A stretch of 63,831 bases of DNA from Clostridiales bacterium (GCA_017554745.1 JAFZHS010000025.1:1-63831), one strand, 5' to 3'. Positions 42,910 through 53,199 are shown, counted from the first letter of the stretch. The notes: generated by a model from the letters alone, not told the origin. Numbers and translations are program-made.

Positions 42910-44307
42910 ATGCAGGGTGCCTATGCTATATTCGTTCCTATGAATATTTCAAATGACAGTATTAAAATTACTCTTCTGGCTCTGGGCTGCTCGAAAAATC
43001 TCATCGATTGCGAGAATATGTCCACTGAGCTTAAGAAGGCAGGGTATAACGTTATAAACAACGTGCCCGAATCTGACATCGTGGTAATCAACACCTGCGG
43101 TTTCATTGAGTCTGCCAAAAAGGAAGCGATCGATGCGATTCTTGAGGTGGCAGATTTTAAGGTGCCGAACGGAAATGTAAAGAAGATCATCGTTTCTGGG
43201 TGCCTCTCGCAGAGATATCCAGAAGACATTCTTAAAGAACTGCCGGAAGTAGATGCTGTTCTGGGTACCGCTCATTATGGCGATATCGTTGATGTAGTAG
43301 CTAAGCTCGTGACCGAACTTGATAAAGAGACGTTAGATAAGATCAATCTCACATCAGGCAAGGGCGGGTTCTCTCATCTGGTTAAGGACAGGGAGCTCTC
43401 TACTGAAGCGTACGCATGGCTCAAGATAGGTGAGGGCTGCCTTCACAGATGCAGCTTCTGCGCTATCCCTCTTATCAGGGGCACTTTTGTATCCCGACCG
43501 ATGGAAGACATCCTTGAAGAGGCAAAGATAATTGCTTCAAGAGGCATCAAGGAACTGGTGCTCGCTGCCCAGGATACTACCAATTACGGTATAGAGCTTT
43601 ATAAGGAGAGGCGTCTGGCTGAGCTTCTTAAGAAGTTGTCTGAGATTGACGGCATAGAGCTTATCCGCGTTATGTACGGCTATATGGACGGCATTACCCC
43701 CGATCTTATCGAGGAAATGGCCAATAACCCCAAGGTCGCCCATTATCTGGATATCCCGATCCAGCACGGTTCGGATAAGATCTTGAAGGCAATGTACAGA
43801 AGAGATACGGCAGAACTGATCACTTCCAGGCTTGAGATGATCAGGAAGGCCATGCCTGACTGCATCATAAGGACGACCGTAATGGTAGGTTTTCCCGGTG
43901 AGACCGAAGAGGATTTCCGGATCATGAAGGAAAATCTTAAGAAATGGAAGTTTGACAGGCTCGGATGCTTTATCTTCTCTCCCGAGGAGGGTACGCCTGC
44001 TTACGATCTGCCTGACCAGATCGATGAAGAGACTAAGCAGAGGCGTTATGACGAGATCTATGAACTCCAGAAGGAGATCTCCTCTGAGCAGTCCAAAAAG
44101 CGCCTGGACACGGTAACCAAGGTCAATATCTGCTCAGTCTCCGATGACGGCATATTCTATATAGGCAGAAGCTACGGCGAGTCTCCGGAGGTAGATCCGG
44201 TCATTTACATCGCTTCGCAGGAAGAAGAACTTAAGATAGGCGATTTCGTTGATGCCAGGATCGTGGATTGTTCGGACGAATATGACATGACGGCCGTTAC
44301 GATTTGA
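42910..44307 (+). CDS. rimO: Ribosomal protein S12 methylthiotransferase RimO
   Basis: 465 residues if started at 42910 (AGGTAG upstream); a start at 42940 (MNISNDSIKI) is also possible but has no ribosome site. Radical SAM enzyme adding a methylthio group to Asp of S12. N-terminal cluster Cys in LGCSKN, NTCGF and SGCLSQ; radical SAM CLHRCSFC (C177, C181, C184); C-terminal TRAM domain. It probably forms an operon with pgsA. Confidence 0.93.
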   Translation: MQGAYAIFVPMNISNDSIKITLLALGCSKNLIDCENMSTELKKAGYNVINNVPESDIVVINTCGFIESAKKEAIDAILEVADFKVPNGNVKKIIVSGCLSQRYPEDILKELPEVDAVLGTAHYGDIVDVVAKLVTELDKETLDKINLTSGKGGFSHLVKDRELSTEAYAWLKIGEGCLHRCSFCAIPLIRGTFVSRPMEDILEEAKIIASRGIKELVLAAQDTTNYGIELYKERRLAELLKKLSEIDGIELIRVMYGYMDGITPDLIEEMANNPKVAHYLDIPIQHGSDKILKAMYRRDTAELITSRLEMIRKAMPDCIIRTTVMVGFPGETEEDFRIMKENLKKWKFDRLGCFIFSPEEGTPAYDLPDQIDEETKQRRYDEIYELQKEISSEQSKKRLDTVTKVNICSVSDDGIFYIGRSYGESPEVDPVIYIASQEEELKIGDFVDARIVDCSDEYDMTAVTI

Positions 44308-44381
44308 CGCAAATCAATTTATGTATATTATTAGTGTGTTGTCTATAGGACGCATATTAAGATAAAAGGAGTATTTAGGAA

Positions 44382-44999
44382 ATGAATCTGCCCAACAAGC
44401 TCTCGCTCTTGAGGATCATTCTTGTTCCTTTAACGCTCCTTTTTATGTTACCGGTCAATATTTTCGGGTGGCAGCCTGAGGGTTGGAACAACTTCATCAA
44501 CTCCTACGGCATGCTCGTAGCAGGGGGGATCTTTATCATTGCTTCCCTTACTGATGCGTTAGACGGCCACATCGCGCGAAAATATAACCTCATCACCGAT
44601 CTCGGCAAGTTCCTTGATCCTTTGGCAGACAAACTCCTCGTTATCAGCATAATGCTCGCGTTTATCAATCTCGGCAGACTTTCTGCCTGGATAGTAATGA
44701 TCGTTATCCTGAGAGAGTTTGCTGTGTCCGGTCTTCGCATGATCGCCGCATCCAAGGGTGAAGTCGTTGCCGCGAAGATGGTGGGCAAGATCAAGACCGT
44801 AACGCAGATGATAGCCCTTATATATCTGTGGTTTGAGCCGCTGCTCCTTAAGATCTTCGGCTTGGGCTTTGACGGATATCCGCTGGAAGTTTGCGCGGTC
44901 ACGATAATCGGGGATGTACTTATCGGAATATGTGTTATTATGACTATTGTTTCGGGCGTTGATTATCTTATTAAAGGCAAGCAATACCTGAAGGGGTAA
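44382..44999 (+). CDS. pgsA: CDP-diacylglycerol-glycerol-3-phosphate phosphatidyltransferase
   Basis: 205 residues, AAAAGGAG upstream. It makes phosphatidylglycerol phosphate. The CDP-alcohol phosphatidyltransferase motif is complete: D61-G62-x2-A65-R66-x8-G75-x3-D79-x3-D83. About six membrane helices. It follows rimO by 74 bases, the usual pairing in Bacillota. Confidence 0.93.
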   Translation: MNLPNKLSLLRIILVPLTLLFMLPVNIFGWQPEGWNNFINSYGMLVAGGIFIIASLTDALDGHIARKYNLITDLGKFLDPLADKLLVISIMLAFINLGRLSAWIVMIVILREFAVSGLRMIAASKGEVVAAKMVGKIKTVTQMIALIYLWFEPLLLKIFGLGFDGYPLEVCAVTIIGDVLIGICVIMTIVSGVDYLIKGKQYLKG

Positions 45000-45032
45000 A
45001 TGTCAAATAACTTCGACAGTCAAAATATCCTA

Positions 45033-45061
45033 TTGACAAAAGCCTAAAGTTACATTAAAAA
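45033..45061 (+). promoter_or_regulatory. Candidate acpP promoter
   Basis: Consensus TTGACA (45033-45038) with 17 bases to TAAAAA (45056-45061), a weak -10, 43 bases before the acpP ATG. Confidence 0.45.
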
Positions 45062-45104
45062 CAACTTGTGGATTTTACTTAAGAATCGTACGGAGGTACA
45101 AATT

Positions 45105-45350
45105 ATGACAAATGAAGAACTTTTCAACTCTATTAAGCAGATGATCGTTGATCAGCTCGGCGTAGATGAGGATACAATCACAGAAGATTCCTCTTTCGTT
45201 GACGATCTTAACGCTGATTCTCTTGACATGGTTGAGCTCGTTATGGCTATGGAGCAGGAATTCGATATCGAGATCCCTGACGATGTAGCTGAGAAGGTTG
45301 TAACCGTTAAGGATGCAGTCGAGTATATTCAGAGCCTTACAGAGGGCTGA
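45105..45350 (+). CDS. acpP: Acyl carrier protein
   Basis: 81 residues from the ATG at 45105 (GGAGG upstream). Acidic helical protein that carries fatty-acyl chains on phosphopantetheine. Attachment Ser39 in [12 protein letters not shown]. It heads the acpP-rnc-smc-ftsY cluster, but no fab or plsX genes are beside it. Confidence 0.97.
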   Translation: MTNEELFNSIKQMIVDQLGVDEDTITEDSSFVDDLNADSLDMVELVMAMEQEFDIEIPDDVAEKVVTVKDAVEYIQSLTEG

Positions 45351-45393
45351 TATGCCGGAGATTACCAATCTCTGATAAATATTGAAGTTTCAG

Positions 45394-45425
45394 ACGGCTG
45401 GGTGCGTGATAATGCATTCAGCCGT
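45394..45425 (+). terminator. Hairpin between acpP and rnc
   Basis: ACGGCTG (45394-45400) pairs with CAGCCGT (45419-45425), followed by TTCTTG. Probably a partial terminator that lets acpP be made in excess over rnc. Confidence 0.5.
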
Positions 45426-45442
45426 TTCTTGTAAATAAGACT

Positions 45443-46153
45443 ATGACTGACTATTCAAGATTAGAACAGGATCTGGGCTATACCTTTATCAACAAGTCGC
45501 TCCTTGAGACGGCTTTTACCCACACGACTTATGTTTTCGAGACGGGCAGGGGACACTGGGAATCCAATCAGAGATTGGAGTTCATCGGTGATGCCGTCCT
45601 GGACGTCGTAGTAGGACAGATGATCTACGAGTTAAAGCCCCAGGCTGATGAAGGGTACCTGTCCAAGATGAGAAGTGTCTCCGTCTGTGAGAAGTCTTTT
45701 GCGGAAGTCGCCAGGAAGCTCCATCTGGGAGATTACCTGCTCCTCGGCAAGGGCGAAGCGCAGAGCGGGGGCAATGACAAGGATTCGACGCTGGCCGATT
45801 GCTTTGAGTCGGTTATCGCGGCGGTCTATTTTGACGGCGGATTCGAACAGGCGAAGAAATGTATCTTGAAAAATCTTACCGAAACGGTTCAGAAAGCGGT
45901 AAACGGCGAGATTTTCCTGGATTACAAGAGCAGACTCTTAGAACTCGCGCAGACCAGAGGCTTCCAGCACAAGATCACTTTCGAAGTGACGGGGGAGCGC
46001 GGGCCTGCACACATGAAGGAATTCGATGTCAGTGTTTATTCCGATGACACGCTCCTTGCAAGCGCCACCGGACACAGTAAGAAAGATGCCGAGCAGAAGT
46101 GCGCGGAGAAGGGTATTAAGGAATATATGAGCCTGTACCCGGACAGCGTGTGA
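45443..46153 (+). CDS. rnc: Ribonuclease III
   Basis: 236 residues. It cuts double-stranded RNA (rRNA precursors, structured leaders). Catalytic signature NQRLEFIGDAVLDVV, second acidic site in DCFESVIAAVYFDGG, and a C-terminal double-stranded RNA-binding domain (DYKSRLLELAQTRG to the end). The ribosome site is poor. Possible target: the pnp leader in this window. Confidence 0.96.
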   Translation: MTDYSRLEQDLGYTFINKSLLETAFTHTTYVFETGRGHWESNQRLEFIGDAVLDVVVGQMIYELKPQADEGYLSKMRSVSVCEKSFAEVARKLHLGDYLLLGKGEAQSGGNDKDSTLADCFESVIAAVYFDGGFEQAKKCILKNLTETVQKAVNGEIFLDYKSRLLELAQTRGFQHKITFEVTGERGPAHMKEFDVSVYSDDTLLASATGHSKKDAEQKCAEKGIKEYMSLYPDSV

Positions 46154-46235
46154 ACTTAATTGTCCTACAAAAAGGTCCCATTTGAGTTATAATGCTTGGG
46201 TGATTATTTAGGATTAAGACGGAACTGACACAAGG

Positions 46236-49200
46236 ATGTATCTTAAGAAACTTGAGCTTCAGGGGTTTAAATCGTTCCCTGACTATACATGTATCGACTT
46301 TGACCGCGGTCTTACGGCCGTGGTTGGTCCTAACGGCTCAGGCAAATCCAATATCAGTGACGCCGTCCGCTGGGTATTAGGCGAGCAGAGCGTCAAGCAG
46401 CTCCGTGGCGGCAAGATGGAAGATGTCATCTTCAACGGTACATCTGCCAGACGTTCGATGAACTATGCCGAAGTATCCATTACTTTCGATAATTCTGACG
46501 GATATATAGACTACGGATTCCCTGAGATCTGCATCACCAGAAGGCTTTACAGGTCAGGCGAGTCCGAATACCAGATCAACAAGGTCAACTGCCGCCTTAA
46601 GGACATTACCGTACTTTTCCTTGACACCGGTCTCGGCCGCGACGGCTATTCGCTCGTAGGACAGGGCAGAGTCGACGATATCCTTTCTACCAAGTCTGAG
46701 GACAGAAGAAGGGTCATCGAGGAGGCCTCAGGTATCGTTAAGTACCGCGTCCGCAAGGATGAGGCACAGCGCAAGCTCAACAGCACGGAGCAGAACCTCG
46801 TCAGGATCAATGATATCTTAGGAGAGCTCGAAGAGCGCAAGGGACCTCTCGAAGAGCAGGCCGGCAAAGCCCGTAAGTTCAATGAGAATTACGAAGAATT
46901 AAAGAGGCTTGAGACATCTTTGCTCGTTCACAAGATCACCGAGGCCAATAAAGAGATGGGCGATTCCGCAGGTCTCAAGGAGCAGCTCGAAAAAGAGATC
47001 CGTGAGCGTGAAGACGAATTTAACCAGCTCAGAAAGAGCAATCAGGAGATCATGGCCAAGAGCGAGGCTCTTGATAATGAGATCGAGGACAGACGCCAGG
47101 AACTCTCTGATTTAACCGAGTACGAGCACGAAGCCCAGACAGATAAGAAGGTCTCTATCGAAAGACTCAACCAGACTAACCAGAGGATCGAAGAACTCAA
47201 GTCTGACATGGAGTCTACTGATGAGACTGTCGCCAAGCTCACCAATGAACTCAATGAGAAGAAGGCAAAGGCTGACAGCCTGCTCAAGGCTGCCAATGAT
47301 GCCAAGATCTTAAGCGAAGAGCTTGATAAGGAGCGTCTTGCCAAGTTCGAAGAATATGAGGCCAGCAGGAAAGAAGCCGGCAAAGCCGATTCCAAGGTAA
47401 AGGCCAAGACAGAGGAGCTTTTCGAGACCAGAAAGAAGCTCACCGAGTGCCAGGCCGGGATCACTGCCCTCGATGACAAGATCAGGGAGATGCAGGAGGC
47501 GAGATCTGCTTCCGAGACAGGTAAGGCTGAGCTCAGCACCAAGCTTGACGAAGAAGAGAAGGCCTTAGATGAGATCAAGAAGATCAAGGGCGATGTCACC
47601 AATGACATCGAGACACGCAATAAGAAGCTCGAGGAGTTAAGGGGCCGTCAGGTCGAGCTTAACCAGTTCTTCGAGGTAAATAACAGAAAGCTGTCCGCGG
47701 AAGAGTCAAAGCTCAAGACTTTGAAGGACATCGATAAGCGTAAGGAAGGTTACCAGGAATCCGTAAGACGTCTTACGGAGCTTGCTGATACCGACAGATC
47801 CGTAAAGCGCCTCATGGTAGGCATCTTAGGCGACCTTATCGAGACAGACGCCAAGTACGAGACCGCTGTCGAGACAGCTTTGGGAAATGCCCTGCACAAT
47901 GTGGTTACCAAGAGCGAAGCGGATGCTGCAGAGCTCATCGGAATACTTAAGGATAAGAGGCTCGGAAGAGTCACGTTCCTTCCTATCGAGAACATCAAGG
48001 CCAGATACATCGATGAGGATGACCTCAGAAAAGCGAAGGGCGTCAAGGGATATATCGGCGTCGCATCGGATCTCGTTAAGTCATCCCGCGACCTTGAAGA
48101 TATCGTAGCCAATCTTTTGGGAAGGATCCTCGTAGCTGACGATCTTGATTCGGCGAGAGCGATCGCATCCAAGACGGGCCGTGCCTATAAGGTCATGACA
48201 CTTGAAGGCGATTCCGTTAACCCCGGCGGTTCACTTACGGGCGGCTCTTTGAGAAAGACAGGAGCCGGCACGGGCATCCTGGGAAGAAAAGCCGAGATCG
48301 AGTCACTGACCAAGACCGTTGCCGAACTCGAAGCAAAGCTTGCCGATTCCGAAGACCAGCGTCAGGAAGTAGACGACGGCATCGGAACGATCAAGCGCGA
48401 GCTGGCCCAGCTCGGCGAACAGCTTAAGTTCTATCAGTTAGAAGAAGTTAAGGCTGAAGGTGAATACAACAATACCAAGACAAGACTTGAAGAGACCGAA
48501 GAGACACTTGCAAACTTCGATGAGAACATGCAGACGGTATCCAAGTCCAAGATAAGGCTTGAAGAGGATCTTGAAGAGTTCACGCGCATCGAGCGTGAGA
48601 TCAACGGCGAGCTCTCCGATTATCAGGAAGAGATCGAAGCACAGCAGAAGCTCTCTGAGGAGCAGGCTGTCAAGCTCGAGCAGATCGTCGCAAAAGTCAG
48701 GGAGGCAGCTTCCCTTGCAGAGCGCAAACTTACTGAAAGAAGCGGTATCTTAGACCTCGCAGGCCACATTAAGAAGCAGATTGAAGAGGCTAACCAGGGA
48801 AGAGACAAGTTCGATTCCCAGATCAAGGAAGCCAAGGAGACTGTAAACAGCATCACCAAAGAGATCAACGAACTCGATGCCAAGCTCGTAGAGAACGAGA
48901 AGCAGCAGAAGGTCCTTGAGGAGAAGATCGCAGCCCTCTTTGAGAAGAGATCCGTGATCTCCGGCGACCTCTCATCGTTCGGTGACAGACTGTCTTCGAG
49001 CAGCAATGCGATAAGTGAGCTGCAGTCAAAGCTTAATGCCCACGTATCAAAGTACGACAAGATAATTTTCGAGATTGACCAGAACAAGAACAAGCTCTGG
49101 GAAGACTACGAGACAACATATGACAACATCAAGGACAGCGTAGAGCCGGTTGAGAAGGTCGGCGAACAGACCAAGAGGATCACTACTCTTAAGAATGCCA

Positions 49201-49805
49201 TCAAGGCATTGGGTCCCGTTAACCTTGGCGCGCTGCAGGAGTTCTCCGAACTTTCCGAGAGACTCGACTTCATGACAAAGCAGAGAGACGATATCGAAGC
49301 AGCCAAGAAGGACCTCGAAAAGGTCATCGACGACCTCCTGACCAAGATGAGATCAGAGTTTACGGAGCATTTCGATACGATCAACAAGAACTTCGGCCAG
49401 GTCTTCACGGATCTGTTCGGAGGCGGTACCGCAGAGATAATCCTGGGTAACGATTCGGAGGATGTCCTTGAGTGCGCCATCGATATCAAGGCCCAGCCGC
49501 CCGGAAAAAAGCTTCAGAACCTGTCGCTCCTATCAGGCGGTGAGAGATGCCTTACTGCTATCGGACTGCTCTTTGCTATCCAGGAATTGAAGCCTTCTCC
49601 GTTCGTCATCTTAGACGAGGTCGAGGCAGCATTAGACGACGTTAATATCACGAGATTTACGGACTTCGTTAGAAGACACTCGGCTAAATCTCAGTTTATT
49701 CTTGTTACGCACCGTAAGGGCACGATGGAAGCGTGCGACCAGATGTACGGCGTTACCATGGCCGAGCGAGGCGTATCCAAGATCCTTTCTATGGAGCTTA
49801 AATAA
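46236..49805 (+). CDS. smc: Chromosome segregation ATPase SMC
   Basis: 1189 residues. Walker A GPNGSGKS at 31-38, first coiled coil about 170-500, hinge about 515-675 (GNALHNVVTKSEADAAEL, then GGSLTGGSLR), second coiled coil to about 1000. ABC signature LSGGERCLTA at about 1099 and Walker B FVILDEVEAALDD near 1122. It compacts and separates chromosomes with ScpAB. Its stop overlaps the ftsY start by one base. Confidence 0.97.
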   Translation: MYLKKLELQGFKSFPDYTCIDFDRGLTAVVGPNGSGKSNISDAVRWVLGEQSVKQLRGGKMEDVIFNGTSARRSMNYAEVSITFDNSDGYIDYGFPEICITRRLYRSGESEYQINKVNCRLKDITVLFLDTGLGRDGYSLVGQGRVDDILSTKSEDRRRVIEEASGIVKYRVRKDEAQRKLNSTEQNLVRINDILGELEERKGPLEEQAGKARKFNENYEELKRLETSLLVHKITEANKEMGDSAGLKEQLEKEIREREDEFNQLRKSNQEIMAKSEALDNEIEDRRQELSDLTEYEHEAQTDKKVSIERLNQTNQRIEELKSDMESTDETVAKLTNELNEKKAKADSLLKAANDAKILSEELDKERLAKFEEYEASRKEAGKADSKVKAKTEELFETRKKLTECQAGITALDDKIREMQEARSASETGKAELSTKLDEEEKALDEIKKIKGDVTNDIETRNKKLEELRGRQVELNQFFEVNNRKLSAEESKLKTLKDIDKRKEGYQESVRRLTELADTDRSVKRLMVGILGDLIETDAKYETAVETALGNALHNVVTKSEADAAELIGILKDKRLGRVTFLPIENIKARYIDEDDLRKAKGVKGYIGVASDLVKSSRDLEDIVANLLGRILVADDLDSARAIASKTGRAYKVMTLEGDSVNPGGSLTGGSLRKTGAGTGILGRKAEIESLTKTVAELEAKLADSEDQRQEVDDGIGTIKRELAQLGEQLKFYQLEEVKAEGEYNNTKTRLEETEETLANFDENMQTVSKSKIRLEEDLEEFTRIEREINGELSDYQEEIEAQQKLSEEQAVKLEQIVAKVREAASLAERKLTERSGILDLAGHIKKQIEEANQGRDKFDSQIKEAKETVNSITKEINELDAKLVENEKQQKVLEEKIAALFEKRSVISGDLSSFGDRLSSSSNAISELQSKLNAHVSKYDKIIFEIDQNKNKLWEDYETTYDNIKDSVEPVEKVGEQTKRITTLKNAIKALGPVNLGALQEFSELSERLDFMTKQRDDIEAAKKDLEKVIDDLLTKMRSEFTEHFDTINKNFGQVFTDLFGGGTAEIILGNDSEDVLECAIDIKAQPPGKKLQNLSLLSGGERCLTAIGLLFAIQELKPSPFVILDEVEAALDDVNITRFTDFVRRHSAKSQFILVTHRKGTMEACDQMYGVTMAERGVSKILSMELK

Positions 49806-50719
49806 TGGGACTTGCAGATCTGTTTAAAAGAGGATTAGAGAAGACAAGGAGCTTTTTTGCCGGAAGCTTTACAAAGCTTGCCGCTTCGAGCGGACACTTT
49901 GACGAGGACATGCTAGATGACCTTGAGGAGCTTCTTATCAGGGCAGACTGCGGTGTCCAGGCGAGCGTCGACATCATGGACAGGGTCAAAGAGAATATCA
50001 AGAAGACCGGCGATGACAGCCAGGAAGCTGTTCTGGCATCAGTCAAGGAGAGGATGCTCGAGATCTTAGGCGAGCCCCGGACAGTCGAGATCGTTCCCGG
50101 AAAGCTCAATATCATCCTCATGATCGGCGTCAACGGTACGGGTAAGACCACGACTTCAGGCAAGCTTGCTGCCAGATATAAGAAAGAAGGCAAGAGGGTC
50201 CTCATGGCTGCCTGCGATACTTTCCGTGCGGCAGCGGTAGGCCAGCTCAAGACATGGGGTGAGAGGACGGGAACGGCCGTAATCGCCCAGGAGCAGGAGG
50301 GTGCTGACCCGGCTTCCGTTGTTTTCGACGCCATCCATGCGGCCCAGGCACGTAATACCGATGTCCTTTTAGTTGATACGGCAGGACGTCTGCATAATAA
50401 AAAGAATCTCATGGAAGAGCTCGCGAAAATCAGACGCGTCATCGAGAGGGAAGCCCCTGATGCCGCCATAAAGTCGCTGCTCATTATCGATGCTACAACG
50501 GGCCAGAATGCCGTTATCCAGGCTGAGGGCTTCGGTGAGGTCACAGGCCTTGACTATGTCGGCATTACCAAGCTCGACGGCAGTGCAAAGGGCGGCGTAG
50601 CCATCGCTGTCGCATACCAGTCCAAAAAGCCGATCGTACTTGCCGGATTGGGCGAGAAAGTTGAAGATCTTGCAGATTTTGATCCTGAACTGTTCGTCGA
50701 TTCACTTATCAAAGAATAA
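49805..50719 (+). CDS. ftsY: Signal recognition particle receptor FtsY
   Basis: 304 residues, NG domain only with almost no acidic A domain. GTPase motifs: GVNGTGKTTTSGKL (about 108-121), DTFRAAAVGQL, DTAGRLHNKKNLMEEL, TKLDGSAKGG. It docks SRP-ribosome complexes at the membrane. Translationally coupled to smc. The ylxM-ffh pair that often follows is absent. Confidence 0.97.
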   Translation: MGLADLFKRGLEKTRSFFAGSFTKLAASSGHFDEDMLDDLEELLIRADCGVQASVDIMDRVKENIKKTGDDSQEAVLASVKERMLEILGEPRTVEIVPGKLNIILMIGVNGTGKTTTSGKLAARYKKEGKRVLMAACDTFRAAAVGQLKTWGERTGTAVIAQEQEGADPASVVFDAIHAAQARNTDVLLVDTAGRLHNKKNLMEELAKIRRVIEREAPDAAIKSLLIIDATTGQNAVIQAEGFGEVTGLDYVGITKLDGSAKGGVAIAVAYQSKKPIVLAGLGEKVEDLADFDPELFVDSLIKE

Positions 50720-50766
50720 TCCGTAAAAAATCGCCATTTTATAGGGAAAAATCGGCATTATTTTGA

Positions 50767-50795
50767 TTGCCAAAGTATATTTTTATATGTATAAT
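50767..50795 (+). promoter_or_regulatory. hppA promoter
   Basis: TTGCCA (50767-50772), 17 bases, TATAAT (50790-50795), about 85 bases before the ATG. Confidence 0.75.
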
Positions 50796-50881
50796 GTCGT
50801 AGTTTTGCTTAGAGCAATAGTTTTTGCTATGCCCGAATGCTTCACAAAATACTATCTATTCTTATGAGAGGGGACCGGTAT

Positions 50882-53032
50882 ATGTCATTACTTACGACTT
50901 CCTGGTTGATCGTACTTGGCGTAGTTATCCTTGCACTTATCTACGTCGGGTTCAATTACTTCCGCATTAAGAAGATGCCCGAGGGAACAGCTGACATGAT
51001 CGAATTGTCAGGCATCATCCGTTCCGGCGCGCAGACCTTCCTTAAGACGGAATACAAGAGCATCTGCATCGTTGTTGCTGTGGTTGCTGTTATCTTCACA
51101 CTCTTTGTTGAGAAGACAAGCGGTATCACATTCCTCATGGGTGCACTGATGAGCTCCATCGTTTGCGTTCTCGGTATGCAGAGCGCTACATACGCTAACG
51201 TTCGTACTTCGAACAAGGCAAGAGAGAGCCTTTCAATCGGCGAGACCGTTAAGGTAGCTCTCTGCGGCGGTTCCATTTCCGGCCTTGCAGTTCAGGGCTT
51301 CGGTATGTTGGGATTCCTCGCAGTTCTCCTTTGCTTCGGCGGCGTAAAGCATGATGCTACAAGCTCAGGCCTTGTTATCTCAAGCCTTACATGCAACCCT
51401 TACATCATGAGAATATCCACATATTCACTCGGCTGCTCCATCGTTGCTATGTTTAACCGTGTTGCAGGCGGTAACTACACAAAGGCAGCTGATATTTCTT
51501 CTGATATCCTTGGTAAGCTCAGACATGACCTTCCTGAGGATGACTCAAGAATCCCTAACACGATCGCAGACTTCATCGGCGACAACGTAAACGATATCGC
51601 CGGCAACTGCTCCGACCTCTTGGAGTCATTCGTTGCTACAATGTCTGCTTCTCTTATGATCGCTGTTACGCTTTACATGACACACGGCGAATCAGTTTCA
51701 GATGACACATTCAATGCTACGATCCTTTTCCCGGTTATCCTCGCAGGCTGCGGCCTTGTAGGATGCCTTATCGGTCTGGGCCTTGCTAACATCAAGAAGA
51801 TGGGTGACAATCCGTCCAGAGAGCTCGACCTCTCCACATGGATCTCTGCAGGCTGCACAGTCATCTTCGGCGGTGTTGCTTCTTACTTCATCTTCAACGG
51901 AACAGGCGTTTCTTCAGCAGATCTTGCTACATACGGTTTCAAGCTCGGCTGGGCTTCTCCTTGGGTTTCTTCCGTAATGGGTATCGTTGCAGGTATCGCA
52001 ATCGGTATCATCACAGAGTACTACACCTCAACAGATCACAAGCCTACACAGAAGCTTGCTGAGATGTGCACAGAGGGTGAGGCTTTCGTTGTTACAAAGG
52101 GTGACGCTGTCGGTTCAAGATCAGTTCTTCTCCCTGTATTCGTTATCATCATCGCTTTGATCGTATCCGGTGTACTTGGCGGTTCTTACGGTATCGCAAT
52201 CTCCGCGCTCGGTATGCTCGCATTCGTTGGCGCTACGGTTTCCATCGATGCTTTCGGTCCTATCGCAGATAATGCAGGCGGTCTTGCAGAAGCTTGCCAC
52301 CTCGATCCTGACGTTCGTAAGATCACAGATAAGCTCGACGCAGTCGGTAACACAACAGCTGCTATCGGTAAGGGCTTCGCAATCGGTTCTGCAGCATTCG
52401 CTACAGTTTCCCTCATCATGGCTTACGTTGGTAACTACACAACAATCGGTGAGCCTTTGACACTTAACTTCGCTTCATTCTTCGTTGTTGCCGGCGGTAT
52501 CCTCGGCGGCGCTCTCGTTGAATACTTCTGCGCTATCCTCACAGATAACACGATCGACGCAGCTAAGATCATGGCTGATGTCGGCGACAAGCAGATGACA
52601 CAGGAAGTTCTTGAAGGCAAGGCTAAGCCTGACTACAACATGATGATCTCCATGGCTGCAAGAGAAGCTATCCACAGAATGGTTCTTCCTTCAGTCCTCG
52701 CTCTCCTGATCCCTATCGTTGGCGGATTGATCCTCGGTGTTGAGTTCGTCGGCGGTATCCTCGTAGGCGCTACGATCGTTGCTATCCCGAGAGCTATCTT
52801 CATGGGTAACTCCGGCGGTGCGTTCGACAACGCTAAGAAGTACATCGAGCAGGGTATGCTCAAGGGCCACGGCAAGGGATCTCCTGCGCACAAGGCTTCT
52901 GTTACGGGCGACACGATCGGTGATACACGTAAGGACGTTGTAGGCGTTGCTTTGGACATCTTCATCAAGCTTATGTCCACAGTTGCAAACACGATTGCTC
53001 CTATCATCAGAAACTTCAAGCTTTTCGGCTAA
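50882..53032 (+). CDS. hppA: Membrane-bound ion-translocating pyrophosphatase
   Basis: 716 residues from ATG at 50882 (AGAGGGGA upstream), about 16 membrane helices. It couples pyrophosphate hydrolysis to H+ or Na+ export. Conserved sites: GDNVNDIAGNCSDLLES (D234, D238), FGPIADNAGGLAEA, GNTTAAIGKGFAIGSAA with Ala493 (K+-dependent type), and GDTIGDTRKD near the end. Odd: the substrate motif D-x7-K-x-E reads D204-x7-K212-x-R214. Confidence 0.93.
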   Translation: MSLLTTSWLIVLGVVILALIYVGFNYFRIKKMPEGTADMIELSGIIRSGAQTFLKTEYKSICIVVAVVAVIFTLFVEKTSGITFLMGALMSSIVCVLGMQSATYANVRTSNKARESLSIGETVKVALCGGSISGLAVQGFGMLGFLAVLLCFGGVKHDATSSGLVISSLTCNPYIMRISTYSLGCSIVAMFNRVAGGNYTKAADISSDILGKLRHDLPEDDSRIPNTIADFIGDNVNDIAGNCSDLLESFVATMSASLMIAVTLYMTHGESVSDDTFNATILFPVILAGCGLVGCLIGLGLANIKKMGDNPSRELDLSTWISAGCTVIFGGVASYFIFNGTGVSSADLATYGFKLGWASPWVSSVMGIVAGIAIGIITEYYTSTDHKPTQKLAEMCTEGEAFVVTKGDAVGSRSVLLPVFVIIIALIVSGVLGGSYGIAISALGMLAFVGATVSIDAFGPIADNAGGLAEACHLDPDVRKITDKLDAVGNTTAAIGKGFAIGSAAFATVSLIMAYVGNYTTIGEPLTLNFASFFVVAGGILGGALVEYFCAILTDNTIDAAKIMADVGDKQMTQEVLEGKAKPDYNMMISMAAREAIHRMVLPSVLALLIPIVGGLILGVEFVGGILVGATIVAIPRAIFMGNSGGAFDNAKKYIEQGMLKGHGKGSPAHKASVTGDTIGDTRKDVVGVALDIFIKLMSTVANTIAPIIRNFKLFG

Positions 53033-53043
53033 TCCCGAAAATC

Positions 53044-53073
53044 CCTATAATCGAACTGCCAGTTCGATTTTAG
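53044..53073 (+). terminator. Hairpin after hppA
   Basis: AATCGAACT (53049-53057) pairs with AGTTCGATT (53061-53069), extended by CCT/AGG. It has a weak T-run. Confidence 0.55.
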
Positions 53074-53126
53074 GAAAATCACGACATGTGATTCCGGAGT
53101 GTAATCTGATCAAAAATTGATATAAT

Positions 53127-53160
53127 AACGGCTGTCTTAAAACAAAGGCAGCCGTTTTAT
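53127..53160 (+). terminator. Second terminator after hppA
   Basis: AACGGCTG (53127-53134) pairs with CAGCCGTT (53149-53156), followed by TTAT. It ends just before the rpsO promoter. Confidence 0.65.
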
Positions 53161-53170
53161 ATGGAAATGC

Positions 53171-53199
53171 TTTACAAATCAAGGCTTGGATGGTATTAT
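53171..53199 (+). promoter_or_regulatory. rpsO promoter
   Basis: TTTACA (53171-53176), 17 bases, TATTAT (53194-53199). The transcript would have a leader of about 80 bases. Confidence 0.55.
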
